From positions 62,001 through 126,000 of the forward strand of contig CAVPXC010000019.1 in assembly GCA_963709505.1 (NCBI GenBank): a stretch of 64,000 nt of DNA. The letters run 5' to 3'. The notes under the pieces are model-generated. The model was given only the letters and a program-made list of their open reading frames with translations, was not told the origin of the DNA and did no database searches. This stretch comes from CAVPXC01 sp963709505 (GTDB lineage: Bacteria; Chloroflexota; Anaerolineae; JAAEKA01). This document shows positions 23,558-33,850 of this stretch, piece after piece. Both the position numbers and the translations under genes were made by a program. The number at the start of each line of letters is the position of its first letter. Positions within the stretch are counted from its first letter, which is position 1.

Positions 23558-25033
23558 TCAGGGCTTCTCCGGTTCCGGACTCTCCTTCAGCCGCTCATAC
23601 GCCGCGCGCAGCGCATCCATCTGGTCGCGGCTGGTTGGCAGCTCGCCATAGTGCACGGCCACGTACGCATCGGTGATGGCCTCGGCTTCAACTCTGGCTT
23701 CGGGGAAGGCCGCCTGCAGGTCTGGCAGATACTCGTAAGGCGTGCGTGCTTTGTGGCGTGGATACCCGCGCTTGCGGGCGAGCCGGCCCGTGTTGGCGTA
23801 GATGTTGCGTACCGAGATCGCCGCCAGGAGATCGCTCCCGATTCCGAACTGGCTGATCATCGCTCCTGCATTGCGCAGTCGAGCGCGAGCGTTGCGCAGC
23901 AAGCTCGCCAGGGCCGCGCCCAGGCTGGCATCGAGATCTTCGTGGGTCTCAGCCTGTTCATCTAGGCGTTGGCGCTCGCGATTCAGCAGCCACAGGCCAG
24001 CGCCGATCAGCGCGGCTAAGATGCCAACGCCGCACAGGAGGCGTAGGATCATGAATGCCATGGCCAGAATCTCCGTAGCGAGATCCGAGCCTTCCGGTAT
24101 CACGAGTTGGCCCTGCAGATTCTGCGCCAACTGCCCAAGCGGCCCTTGCAACAATTCTTGCCATCCTTGCGCCATCAGTGCAGCGAGCCACTCGAGTAGG
24201 GGATTAAAGGGCGCCAGCAGGATCGCCAACAACCAGGTGATGACTGCGATCAGCGCGTTGCCGATCGGCGACCAGAGTCGCTGCATCAGCGCAATGCCTT
24301 CCGGACTCGCCAGCTTGATCAGCCCGACGCCGGCCAGGATCACGATGAGCAGGGCGCCGCCCAACACCGCCAGCCAGTACAGGTCGAACAACTGCCCGAC
24401 GTATCCTCTGACCTGGCCCACTTCCTCGAGGCGGGTCAGCGCCACCACAGTCAGGCTGAAGCAGAAGAACGGCACGATGAAGGTCATCACCTGATGGCCG
24501 ACAACCAGGGACAGCAGCAGCGTGCCGACCGTGAGCAGCAGGATATCGAGCCGAAAAGTAAAGGCAACCGATTGGAAGCCAAACTCTCGACGGCTGAGCG
24601 CCAGCGCACGCCACCACAGAAACAGGACGGTGGCCATGATCACCCAATATCCGCCCGAGCCTTGCGCCACCATGGCATAGCCGGCGGCCGGAACCCAACT
24701 CAGGTCGAAAGTCGCCAGGTCGGGGTGCAGATAAAACCGCCAGCCGAGCAGGATCAACACTGGCAGCGCCAACAGCATCACCAGGCGCTCGGTCGCCAGG
24801 CTGAATTGCAGGCGCTCCGCGCTCCGCGACCATGCGTAGAAGGCCAGCAGGATGCTGCCCAAGACGAACGCGGTGGCGAGGGGTGGATGCAGCCGGGCCG
24901 GCGCAAAGACCAATAGGAAAAAGGGCGTGAACCAGCAGATCTCCATGCCGGCGTAGGCCAGGTACAAGACCTCGCGGCGCAGCCGGGTCCCTAGGATCTG
25001 CACGGGAAGCCGGTTTCCAGTCGTCTGGCTCAC
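23558..25033 (-). CDS. integral membrane protein with C-terminal DUF4129 domain
   Basis: 491 residues: about nine membrane helices in the first 370 residues, then a cytoplasmic tail matching DUF4129 (VRNIYANTGRLARKRGYPRH … RTPYEYLPDL … ITDAYVAVHYGELP). DUF4129 usually forms the C-terminus of TgpA-type transglutaminases in MoxR-DUF58 operons. Here no transglutaminase Cys-His-Asp domain is seen. It overlaps the DUF58 gene by four bases and completes a MoxR-DUF58-DUF4129 operon. Role unknown, probably envelope maintenance. Confidence 0.85.
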   Translation of the reverse strand: MSQTTGNRLPVQILGTRLRREVLYLAYAGMEICWFTPFFLLVFAPARLHPPLATAFVLGSILLAFYAWSRSAERLQFSLATERLVMLLALPVLILLGWRFYLHPDLATFDLSWVPAAGYAMVAQGSGGYWVIMATVLFLWWRALALSRREFGFQSVAFTFRLDILLLTVGTLLLSLVVGHQVMTFIVPFFCFSLTVVALTRLEEVGQVRGYVGQLFDLYWLAVLGGALLIVILAGVGLIKLASPEGIALMQRLWSPIGNALIAVITWLLAILLAPFNPLLEWLAALMAQGWQELLQGPLGQLAQNLQGQLVIPEGSDLATEILAMAFMILRLLCGVGILAALIGAGLWLLNRERQRLDEQAETHEDLDASLGAALASLLRNARARLRNAGAMISQFGIGSDLLAAISVRNIYANTGRLARKRGYPRHKARTPYEYLPDLQAAFPEARVEAEAITDAYVAVHYGELPTSRDQMDALRAAYERLKESPEPEKP

Positions 25034-26409
25034 GTGTTGTCCTCTTTGCTAAACTCGACGATCTGGCCCTCGGGCAAGCCTCCGGAGATGTGCCGGAGCT
25101 GGATGCCCCGCAGCAGCGGATCGGCTTCGTCCACCTTATCCAGGGTCACTAGCACCAGGCGCCGGCCTTCGGCGTGCAGTTCGGCCAGGGTGGCCTTGAG
25201 CGGATCGGTCACGACGGAGGTCACAATCACCAAGGTGCTTCCCCAAGGTAGGCGGGGGCTTTCCTGGCGGATCAAATCCTCGATTTGTTTGGTTGCGACC
25301 GACGAGACTGCGGCGAGTGCTTCCATAATTCGGGTGAGTTGTTCGGGGCCGCGGCCCGGCAGCACCTTGATGGCCTGATCGGACTTGGGCAGTGCACCGT
25401 TGGCGATCACACCGACCGGCCAGCGCGTCTCGCTGGCATGGGCGGCGATCGATGCGCTGACGCTGACGACGCGCTCCAGCCGCTCGGGGATATAGCCATG
25501 CCAATGCTTTGCCAACGTGGCTACGTTGAGCATGATGACAAGGTTGTGCGCGGTCGACGGCTCGTAGATTCGGCTTTGCAGCTCCTGACGCCGGGCCGTC
25601 GCCTTCCAATGGATGCGCCGCAGCTCGTCTTCCGGCTGATAATCCCGCACCCCCACCGTACGGATCGGGTCGTCGAACAACTGGCGGTCCGCCTTGGCCG
25701 GGCCAAACGGTTCCTTGGGCGGCAGGCCCAGGTCGGTCAGACTCTCGACCTTGGGATAGACGATGAACCACTGTGGCTGGTCGATGCGGCGTCTGCGGCT
25801 GAACAGGCCGAACACGTCGCCCGCCTCCAACTCGACAGGACCGAACTGGTAGAAGCCGCGCTGTTTGCAGTGCACGGTGTAATGTCGCGAGACCCGCTCG
25901 AACCAGCGCAGGGCGAAAACCAAGGTGACGCGTCCCACCGTTTCGACGTCGGTCGCCGTCACTTCGATGCCCTCGATTGGCAGCGTCATTGGCACCCGAT
26001 CGACTACCCGCACCCACCCCACGGGCAATATCTTGCGGTTGACCAGCGACAGATCCAGGGCGATGGTCTCACCGACAAACGCCCGGCGCTCGGCAAAGCG
26101 ACGGGTATACTCCACACCACCCAGGGCCAGCCGGTCCCAGAGCCAGCCGATCAGCGATACCAGCACCAGCATGCCGGCGATGACGATCAACGCGCCCTGG
26201 CGCAAGACGAGGCCGAAGAAAAAAAGCAGCGCAGCCAGCGCCATCCACGCGTCGCTGAACTGGGTCTCTTTGGCCGCGTCGACCAGCAGGCGTCCTCGCA
26301 GCCCGCCTTTGGTTGGATAGGCTTTGGCTGTGGTGGCCGCTCCGCCCAGGAAGGGACTGGACGTGAGGGTATCTGGCAGCGAGTCAGGCTGGTTCTTTTT
26401 GTCGGCCAT
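25030..26409 (-). CDS. DUF58 family protein, MoxR-associated
   Basis: 459 residues. Two close membrane helices near residues 56-92 (LLFFFGLVLRQGALIVIAGM), a beta-rich extracytoplasmic region, and the DUF58 signature VRDYQPEDELRRIHWKATAR near residue 255, followed by a VWA-like fold. DUF58 proteins are paired with MoxR AAA+ chaperones. It lies 11 bases after moxR and overlaps the DUF4129 gene by four bases. The precise function of these modules is not established. Confidence 0.92.
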   Translation of the reverse strand: MADKKNQPDSLPDTLTSSPFLGGAATTAKAYPTKGGLRGRLLVDAAKETQFSDAWMALAALLFFFGLVLRQGALIVIAGMLVLVSLIGWLWDRLALGGVEYTRRFAERRAFVGETIALDLSLVNRKILPVGWVRVVDRVPMTLPIEGIEVTATDVETVGRVTLVFALRWFERVSRHYTVHCKQRGFYQFGPVELEAGDVFGLFSRRRRIDQPQWFIVYPKVESLTDLGLPPKEPFGPAKADRQLFDDPIRTVGVRDYQPEDELRRIHWKATARRQELQSRIYEPSTAHNLVIMLNVATLAKHWHGYIPERLERVVSVSASIAAHASETRWPVGVIANGALPKSDQAIKVLPGRGPEQLTRIMEALAAVSSVATKQIEDLIRQESPRLPWGSTLVIVTSVVTDPLKATLAELHAEGRRLVLVTLDKVDEADPLLRGIQLRHISGGLPEGQIVEFSKEDNT

Positions 26410-26419
26410 GGCTCATGAC

Positions 26420-27355
<936 letters not shown>

Positions 27356-27489
27356 GGGAGGTCCTTTCGAAAAAGATGCGGATGCTGTCAGTGTCCACAC
27401 CTTGAGGCAGGCGAAATGGTTCAACGGAGGTGGTGTAATGAGATTGTACCATTCCAGGGCGTTCCTAACAAGCAGGGCGATGGCGAAGG

Positions 27490-27531
27490 GTCTTAAACCC
27501 TTCGGGTGTATACACCCGAAGGGTTTAAGAC
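27490..27531. repeat. 42-bp perfect palindrome between divergent genes
   Basis: GTCTTAAACCCTTCGGGTGTA is followed directly by its exact reverse complement. It lies between the moxR start and the dinG promoter. Perfect symmetry suggests a dimeric operator, a cruciform or a REP-like hairpin. No T-run follows. Confidence 0.85.
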
Positions 27532-27542
27532 AGTCGGCACGT

Positions 27543-27570
27543 TTGCCCGCAACATGCTCATGGATATAAT
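27543..27570 (+). promoter_or_regulatory. promoter of dinG
   Basis: -35 TTGCCC (27543-27548), 16-base spacer, -10 TATAAT (27565-27570). The palindrome at 27490-27531 is just upstream. Confidence 0.65.
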
Positions 27571-27687
27571 GGACGTATCCAAGCTTTGTCCCTGTGACCG
27601 ACCGAAATCCGCAGGCTCTATCCTGCGCACCTGTGTAGAACCGCCAGGAAATCGGATGATCTTACCCTCCTCGGGGAGAGCACACTC

Positions 27688-30588
27688 TTGAATCAAACTT
27701 TCATCGCATTGGATTTGGAAACGACCGGCCTGGATCCCAAACGCGACACGATTATCGAGATCGGCTGCGTGAAATTCCGCGGGAACGAGATCCTCGACGA
27801 GTGGTCGAGCCTGGTCAACCCTGGCCGTAAGCTGCCGTTTGTCATCACCCAACTCACCGGCATCACCGACCGGGAACTGATCGGCAAGCCGCGCTTGGCC
27901 GATCTGCTCGGTCCGCTGTCGCGCTTTATCGGGACATCACCCATCGTCGCGCACAGTGTTAGCTTTGACTTGGGCTTCTTGCGCGAGGCCGGCTTGACCT
28001 TTTCCGGCCCGGCCCTGGATACCTTTGAGATCGCTAGCATCGTCCTGCCAGGTCGCTCCAGCCTGAGCCTGGGAAATCTGGCGGCCGAGTTCGGCATCGA
28101 TCTCCCCAATGCGCACCGCGCTCTGGACGATGCCCGCGCCACGGGCATGCTTTTGACCGGCCTGTCGCAGGTTGCGACGGCTCTCCCTCTGGTCACCCTG
28201 ATCGAGATCAACCGTCTGGCGGCGGGAAGCAACTGGAGCCTGCGTACTTTCTTTGCCGAGGCCGAAAAAGAGGCCTCTCGCACAGTCTTCCTCAAGAAGT
28301 ACGAGCGGGCTGCGCTGGAATCTGGCTCGTTGGGGCCGCTGCTCAACCCGGAGATCGATCGCCGGTCGCGTTTCGAGGAGGAACTGACGCCGGCGCAGGA
28401 GACTCAGCCTCTGGACGTGGACTTGCTGGCCGCATTCCTGGAGCCGGACGGCCCGCTGGCCAAGGTCTTTCCAGGCTACGAGCACCGTGCGCCGCAGGTC
28501 GAGATGCTGCGCGCCGTGGCCGATGCCTTCAACAACGGCGATCATCTGTTGATCGAGGCCGGCACCGGCACCGGCAAAGGCCTGGCCTATCTGCTGCCGG
28601 CTATCGCCTGGGCCGTGCAGAACCGGCGCCGTGTGGTGGTCAGCACGAATACCATCAACTTGCAGGATCAGCTCTGCACCAAGGACATCCCGGACTTGCA
28701 ACAGGTCTTCGCGGCTGTTCTTGAGTCGGAAGCGGGTGGCCCGGCGGTGGGCGATGGCCGCTTCGAACAGCTTGCAGAGCAGGCAAAGGGCCTGCGGATC
28801 GCTCTGATGAAGGGCCGCACCAACTACCTTTGCCCGCGACGACTCGACGCTATGCGCACCCGGCAGGATCTGAGCGAGGACGAACTGCGGGTGCTTGCAC
28901 GCGTGATGGTCTGGCTCACCCAGACGACCACCGGCGACCGGGCCGAGCTGTTTCTGGCCGGCGGCCGCGATCAGGCCGTGTGGAGCCGGCTAGCCACCGA
29001 AAGCGGCACCTGCACCGCCGAGCGCTGCGAGACCAGCCAGGGCGGCCGCTGCTTCTTCTACCGCAACCGGCGTCAAGGCGACGCCGCGCACCTCATCATC
29101 GTCAACCATGCGCTGCTGTTCTCGGACGTAGCCGTAGGCAACCGGGCGTTGCCGGAGTACCACCATCTGATCGTCGACGAGGCCCATCACCTGGAGGATG
29201 CCACCACCCAACAGCTCAGCTTCGAAGGCTCACAGTTTGGGCTGACGCGGATGCTCAACGATGTTTATCCCGAGGGCGGCGAGGGGCACAGCGGCTTGCT
29301 CTACGACCTGCGGCGGCGCACCGAAAAGGTTGGCCTCTCGCCGACCGTGAAACAGGCGCTGGATCGACAGGTGCTGCGATCCCAACAGAAAGTGGAACAG
29401 GTGCGCGACCTGTTGAGCGAGTTCTTCACTGTGTTGGGCGAGTTTATGAGCCAGGATCGCTCCACGGCTGGCCCTTACGGCCAACGCCTGCGCATCGAGC
29501 GCAAGGTGCGCAGCCAGCCCGGCTGGACAAACGTCGAGATCGCCTGGGATACGGCCGGGCTGCCGCTCTTTGAGTTGGCCGAGGCCTTGGAACTGCTGCG
29601 AACGGGCCTGGCCGAGCTGGACCAGACGGGGGTGCCCGGGTTGGACGATCTGACGTCAGACTTCTCCAGCCTGGCCGAACAACTGTCGGAGGCGTACCTG
29701 AAGATCCACGCGGCCATCGCCGATCCGCAGGCGAACGACATCTACTGGGCGGAGGCTGATGCCAGCGACCGCCGGCTGTCGATCCACGTCGCGCCGCTGC
29801 ACGTTGGTCCGCTGGTCGAGCAGCATCTGTTCATGGAAAAGGACAACGTCATTCTGACCTCGGCCACGCTGCGCACGGCCGGCAGCTACAGCTACATCCA
29901 GGAGCGGCTGCACGCGCGCGAGGCTCGCACGGCCACCGTGGGATCGCCCTTCGATTACAAGAACTCGACCCTGATCTTTATTCCCACCGACATGGCCCTG
30001 CCGGACGCGCCGGGTTTCCAGGCGCAGGTCGAGGCGGCGATCCGGGGGTTGAGCAAGGCGTTGGGCGGCCGCACGTTGGCTCTCTTTACCTCGTACAATC
30101 ATCTGCGACAGACGGCCGAGGCCATCGGACCGGAGCTGGCCGCGGCGGGTATTACGATTTTCCAGCAGGGAAGCGGCGGCAGCCGGCGCCAGCTCCTGGA
30201 GAATTTCCGCGCCAATCCGAGCTCGGTGTTACTGGGCACCCGCAGCTTCTGGGAGGGCGTCGACGTCGTCGGCCCCGCGCTGAGTGGTCTGGTGCTCACT
30301 CGTCTGCCATTTGCCGTGCCCAACGACCCCGTCGTCGCCGCCCGCTCCGAGACTTTCGACGATCCCTTCTATCAATACTCGGTGCCTGACGCCATCTTGC
30401 GTTTTCGCCAAGGCTTCGGCCGGCTGATCCGCAGCCAACAGGACCGCGGCATTTGCGTCATTCTGGATAGCCGGGTGCTGACTAAGCGCTACGGGCAGCT
30501 TTTCCTGCAATCGTTGCCGGACGGGACGGTCAGAAAGGCGCCGTTGTCGCTGCTGCCTCAGGCGGCGACGGAGTGGCTAGATGACTAA
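27688..30588 (+). CDS. dinG: DinG-type helicase with N-terminal DEDDh exonuclease
   Basis: 966 residues from TTG 27688, with GGGGAG nine bases upstream. Residues 1-165 form a DnaQ-like exonuclease (FIALDLETTGLDPKRD, VAHSVSFDLGFL, NAHRALDDARATG). The helicase follows with Walker A IEAGTGTGKGLAYLLPA, DEAH in LIVDEAHHLEDA, and four Cys likely binding an Fe-S cluster (NYLCPRR, GTCTAERCE, GRCFFYR). Motif VI is FRQGFGRLIRSQQD. XPD-like helicases of this build occur in Gram-positive and Chloroflexota genomes; a role in replication-conflict or damage repair is expected. Confidence 0.95.
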   Translation: MNQTFIALDLETTGLDPKRDTIIEIGCVKFRGNEILDEWSSLVNPGRKLPFVITQLTGITDRELIGKPRLADLLGPLSRFIGTSPIVAHSVSFDLGFLREAGLTFSGPALDTFEIASIVLPGRSSLSLGNLAAEFGIDLPNAHRALDDARATGMLLTGLSQVATALPLVTLIEINRLAAGSNWSLRTFFAEAEKEASRTVFLKKYERAALESGSLGPLLNPEIDRRSRFEEELTPAQETQPLDVDLLAAFLEPDGPLAKVFPGYEHRAPQVEMLRAVADAFNNGDHLLIEAGTGTGKGLAYLLPAIAWAVQNRRRVVVSTNTINLQDQLCTKDIPDLQQVFAAVLESEAGGPAVGDGRFEQLAEQAKGLRIALMKGRTNYLCPRRLDAMRTRQDLSEDELRVLARVMVWLTQTTTGDRAELFLAGGRDQAVWSRLATESGTCTAERCETSQGGRCFFYRNRRQGDAAHLIIVNHALLFSDVAVGNRALPEYHHLIVDEAHHLEDATTQQLSFEGSQFGLTRMLNDVYPEGGEGHSGLLYDLRRRTEKVGLSPTVKQALDRQVLRSQQKVEQVRDLLSEFFTVLGEFMSQDRSTAGPYGQRLRIERKVRSQPGWTNVEIAWDTAGLPLFELAEALELLRTGLAELDQTGVPGLDDLTSDFSSLAEQLSEAYLKIHAAIADPQANDIYWAEADASDRRLSIHVAPLHVGPLVEQHLFMEKDNVILTSATLRTAGSYSYIQERLHAREARTATVGSPFDYKNSTLIFIPTDMALPDAPGFQAQVEAAIRGLSKALGGRTLALFTSYNHLRQTAEAIGPELAAAGITIFQQGSGGSRRQLLENFRANPSSVLLGTRSFWEGVDVVGPALSGLVLTRLPFAVPNDPVVAARSETFDDPFYQYSVPDAILRFRQGFGRLIRSQQDRGICVILDSRVLTKRYGQLFLQSLPDGTVRKAPLSLLPQAATEWLDD

Positions 30589-30710
30589 GGCGCAAATGAA
30601 TCTGGGTACGGGTAGGCCTTGCACCTGCCCACCCAATGTGGACGTGGTCGAAGATTTCTCTTCTTGCTAACGCTCTCGTAGCCGTATATGTGCGTTCCTC
30701 CCTGGCTGAT

Positions 30711-30716
30711 GTATAA
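30711..30716 (+). promoter_or_regulatory. -10 element upstream of the antitoxin-like gene
   Basis: TATAAT about 24 bases before the ATG at 30741. No good -35 is seen at the proper distance. Confidence 0.4.
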
Positions 30717-30740
30717 TGATGGTTGTCAAGGAGAATGATC

Positions 30741-30962
30741 ATGCTAGCTACTGCTCAGGATGTTTTTGCGGAAACTGTACGCATGTTGCCACCCGTTGAG
30801 CGCTTGCGTCTGGCAGCTTTGATTCTCGATAACCTAACCCAAACGCCGACCTCGATCGTGGACGCCAGCAGCATGTGGAATGAACAAGACGAAATCGACG
30901 TAATCACGTACTCACTTCAGAACGCTGCTATTGCCTATCCGGAGGAAGAGGATCTTGTTTAG
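30741..30962 (+). CDS. small antitoxin-like protein (toxin-antitoxin module)
   Basis: 73 residues (MLATAQDVFAETVRMLPPVE…). ATG 30741 has AAGGAG seven bases upstream. The acidic tail (YPEEEDLV) and helical N-terminus fit a small antitoxin. Its stop overlaps by eight bases the TTG start of a PemK/MazF-type toxin remnant, the usual gene order and overlap of such modules. It contains no recognised DNA-binding motif, so the call rests largely on context. Confidence 0.6.
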   Translation: MLATAQDVFAETVRMLPPVERLRLAALILDNLTQTPTSIVDASSMWNEQDEIDVITYSLQNAAIAYPEEEDLV

Positions 30963-31211
30963 TCCCGGCGATATCGTCACGATTGACTTTCCAGTAAAAT
31001 TGCCGCGACCCTGGGACCAACGGATTGCTTGCTGAAAGACTGGTCAGAAGCGGGACTTCGGGTGGCCTCCGCTTTTCGCAGCTTCCTGGTCACGCTACCT
31101 CCTGCCGCGAATCCTGTTTTCGTAGGACGTTTGTCGCAGCGAGATTGGAAAGCGGTTCGTGCTTGCGTGAAGATAGCACTTGTCACGTTGGATGATGCAA
31201 CTCCTAGCTGA
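30955..31211 (+). pseudogene. PemK/MazF-family toxin remnant with internal deletion
   Basis: The N-terminal piece from TTG 30955 encodes FSPGDIVTIDFP, the hallmark beta-strand of PemK/MazF endoribonucleases, then reads into a stop at 31033-31035. The C-terminal piece, in another frame, encodes ATLGPTDCLLKDW, LRVASAFRSF and GRLSQRDWKAVRACVK, which match the family C-terminus. About 30 central residues (the substrate/active-site region) are missing and the join is out of frame. The toxin is dead, consistent with decay of the module. Confidence 0.75.
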
Positions 31212-31235
31212 TATCATCCCGTTTTCCGCACGAAC

Positions 31236-31264
31236 TTGACTAGGCCACATCCATCACGTATAAT
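31236..31264 (+). promoter_or_regulatory. promoter of efp
   Basis: -35 TTGACT (31236-31241), 17-base spacer, -10 TATAAT (31259-31264), about 78 bases before the efp start. Confidence 0.8.
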
Positions 31265-31341
31265 GCAGCCCTTGGTGCGGCGCATAGATTATGCGTCGCA
31301 TTTTTGCCGCTAAAAACCATAAAGAGGAGATAGAGACACTT

Positions 31342-31899
31342 ATGATCGGTGTACAAGACTTACGCAAGGGCGTTACCTTCGAATTGGATGGATCTCTTTA
31401 TCGCGTGCTGCTTTATGAGCACAACAAGACCGGTCGCGGCGGCGCGACCATTCGTGTCAAGGCCCGTGACCTGCGCACCGGCTCGACCATTGACCGCACC
31501 TTCCCCTCGGGCAACCGGGTGCAGGACGTGCGCCTGGATCACGCCTCAGTGCAGTACCTCTACCGCGAGGGCGACCTGTACACGTTCATGGATGTGGAGA
31601 CCTATGAGCAGACCGTGCTCTCAGCCGTTACGCTGGGCGAGGCGGTCCACTATCTCAAGGACGGTATGACCCTTGAGGTTGTCAGCTACCAGGGTGAGCC
31701 GATCGACATCGAGTTGCCGACCACGGTTGACCTGGAAGTGACCTACACCGAGCCTGGCTACGCCGGCGATACCGCCACCGGCGCGACGAAGTCGGCCACG
31801 CTTGAAACCGGCCTGAAGGTGCAAGTGCCGCTTTTTGTCGAGGTCGGCAACGCAATTCGCGTCGATACCCGTACCAGCTCGTATCTCACCCGGGTGTAG
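31342..31899 (+). CDS. efp: elongation factor P
   Basis: 185 residues from ATG 31342 (MIGVQDLRKGVTFELDGSLY); GAGGAG lies 12 bases upstream. Three beta domains of normal length. EF-P rescues ribosomes stalled on polyproline. The tip loop of domain I reads HNKTGRGGA, placing Arg32 where lysine is post-translationally modified in E. coli-type EF-P. Arg32 is the residue rhamnosylated by EarP in some proteobacteria; no earP is in the window and unmodified or otherwise modified forms are possible. Confidence 0.96.
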   Translation: MIGVQDLRKGVTFELDGSLYRVLLYEHNKTGRGGATIRVKARDLRTGSTIDRTFPSGNRVQDVRLDHASVQYLYREGDLYTFMDVETYEQTVLSAVTLGEAVHYLKDGMTLEVVSYQGEPIDIELPTTVDLEVTYTEPGYAGDTATGATKSATLETGLKVQVPLFVEVGNAIRVDTRTSSYLTRV

Positions 31900-31930
31900 C
31901 GCCAGCATTACCCTTTGGGGTTTCTGGCAT

Positions 31931-31959
31931 TTGGCGATTGAGCCAACCCTGGCTATAAT
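31931..31959 (+). promoter_or_regulatory. promoter of the tRNA-Thr gene
   Basis: -35 TTGGCG (31931-31936), 17-base spacer, -10 TATAAT (31954-31959), 29 bases before the mature tRNA. Confidence 0.7.
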
Positions 31960-31988
31960 GCCTTTGTCGGGCGCACACCGAGCATCCT

Positions 31989-32061
31989 GCCACCCTAGCT
32001 CAGACGGTAGAGCAGCGCATTCGTAATGCGCCGGTCGTCGGTTCAATTCCGACGGGTGGCT
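31989..32061 (+). tRNA. tRNA-Thr (anticodon CGT)
   Basis: Cloverleaf: acceptor GCCACCC/GGGTGGC, D-arm GCTC…GAGC, anticodon stem GCGCA/TGCGC around loop TTCGTAA (anticodon CGT, codon ACG), T-arm GTCGG-TTCAATT-CCGAC, discriminator T. The 3' CCA is not encoded. A terminator follows at 32113. Confidence 0.97.
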
Positions 32062-32112
32062 CCTCAGATCTCGTCTGGAGCCACGCCAGTGAGAGATAAC
32101 GCTCGATCGTGG

Positions 32113-32143
32113 AGCCCCAACCGACAGCAGGTTGGGGCTTTTG
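32113..32143 (+). terminator. intrinsic terminator of the tRNA-Thr transcript
   Basis: 10-bp GC-rich stem AGCCCCAACC/GGTTGGGGCT with a 7-base loop, followed by TTTTGTTT. Confidence 0.85.
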
Positions 32144-32171
32144 TTTGCCTGCTCAGTACTGGTTACCGTAC

Positions 32172-32290
32172 TTGTCATGCTGAGACCCCGCATCCCGCGG
32201 GGCGGTATTCGCAAACGAATGACATGGTATGTCATGAGTAGACCCCGCATCCCGCGGGCGGTATTCGCAAACGAATGACATGGTATGTCA
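32172..32290. repeat. 57-bp tandem repeat, two copies plus a partial third
   Basis: Unit: GTCATGAGTAGACCCCGCATC… through CGGTATTCGCAAACGAATGACATGGTAT. The second copy directly follows the first, and a third starts (GTCATGAGTAGG) at 32287. Each unit holds the palindromes CCGCATCCCGCGGG and ATTCGCAAACGAAT. It fills the tRNA-ResB gap. Confidence 0.8.
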
Positions 32291-32424
32291 TGAGTAGGTC
32301 CGCCGAAGCACACTTGCGCCGCACGCACGTGCAGGTGTCCCCGGGCACATCCAAGCCGGGATTCTTCGGCGCAGACGCCTCAGAATGACACTCGGTAGTA
32401 TTAGTGCAGATCGTCGGAGGCCAC

Positions 32425-33844
32425 GTGACCGCTCAAACATCGCCGCTCGTGCCATCGCCGAACCCCATCGACCGGCTCTACCGGTTGGTGGCAAGCGATC
32501 GCGTGCTAGGGGTGCTGTTCGTGTTGCTTGCCCTGAGCGTGCTGGCAGGAATGCTGCTGCCGCAAGCGCCGTCTAACCTCGCGCAGTCTGATACCACGGC
32601 ACGCTGGCTAGCGGAGACCAGCAGTCGCTATGGCAGCATGGGCGGCGTTCTGCAAAGTGCCGGTCTGTTTGACCTTTGGCACAGCGCCTGGTTTCGCGGG
32701 CTCGTCGCCGTGGTAGCCTTCATACTGCTGCTGCGGCTCGGGTTGGCAATCGGCGATGCTGTGAAACGCCTGCGGAATCCCGATGCCGCAGCTGCCGTTG
32801 AGGAGGCCTGGCGCTGGCCCTTGCACGTAACGATCGAGTTGGACCGCGATAGCGCGTCGGCGGTCGCCGAACTGAGCGAGGATTTGCTCAGCGAAGGGTG
32901 GCGGATTGTCTCTGCCGAGACTGTCTCGGGGGCGGTGATCGTGGCCGAGCGCAGTCCATGGGGGCTTGTGGCGATCCCCCTGGTCTACGCGGGGGTGCTT
33001 CTGGCCCTGGCGGGCCTCTGGCTTGGACAGCTCACAGGCTGGCGCGAGGGCGACGTGGCGTTGCTGCCGGGTCAGCCTGTGTCTCTGCGCCACGATAGCC
33101 GGCTGTCGATCGGCCTGGCCGGCGAGGACGCCTCGTCCGGCACGTTAATCGTTCAATCAAATGGGGCCACCCCGGTGAGTGGGGTGTTCTCGCCCGCCGG
33201 CCGGGCTCGCCTGGCCGGCCTCACGATCCGCCGTACCGGCCAAGGCCAGGCGTTGGCCGTAAGCATGCGCGATGAGCTCGGCCAGGCGCTGCAGCTTCAG
33301 TCATCCGACCAGCCAAGCCCGACTCAGCCCTCTATCGACCTGATTTTTGACCAGCCGCGCGCCGAGCAGGTGTTTTTTGTGCCAGCGCGCCAGTTAGTCG
33401 TCAGTGTCGTTGCCTTTCCGGCGCTGCCCGAGCGTGGCTTTGCCGGCCCTACGTTTCTCGTGCAGGCCTTTCAAACCGGCCAGCGTGAGCCGGTTTTCAA
33501 CCAGTTTGTCGAAGGCGACACCGACCTCACCATCGCGGGCGATGCGCTTCAGCTGCGCAGCGGCCCGTTGGTGATCGTGGAGATCAGTCGCAACCCGGCC
33601 GCGCCCGCTTATGGCGGTTGGATTGACACTCGCGGTGGCCGGGCTGCTATTGACGCTTTGGCGGCCGGCCGGTCGTTTAGCCCTGTCGCTACGAGTCGCG
33701 GCGGACGGAGTAGCCCAAAGCGAGCCGAAAAACTCCAACCGCCGTGTGGGCGTCGACGTTAGCTTGCAGCCGTCGCCGGCCTGGCGCCAGGCCGGCCGGT
33801 GGTTGTTGGCCTGGACGAGCACTTATGGCCCACATAATTCGTGA
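32425..33844 (+). CDS. ResB-like cytochrome c biogenesis protein, frameshifted near its end
   Basis: GTG 32425 has GGAGG upstream. ResB features: membrane helix LGVLFVLLALSVLAGMLLPQ, FDLWHSAWFRGLVAVVAFIL, a third helix near residue 190, then a large extracytoplasmic domain. The last helix (LTLAVAGLLLTLW) is found only in the +1 frame (33611-33844), so one base is gained or lost near 33612; as written the protein ends at 33762 with a spurious tail. ResB works with ResC/CcsA in haem delivery to apocytochrome c. No ccsA partner lies next to it, so cytochrome assembly is inferred from family only. Confidence 0.82.
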
Positions 33845-33850
33845 TCCCTG

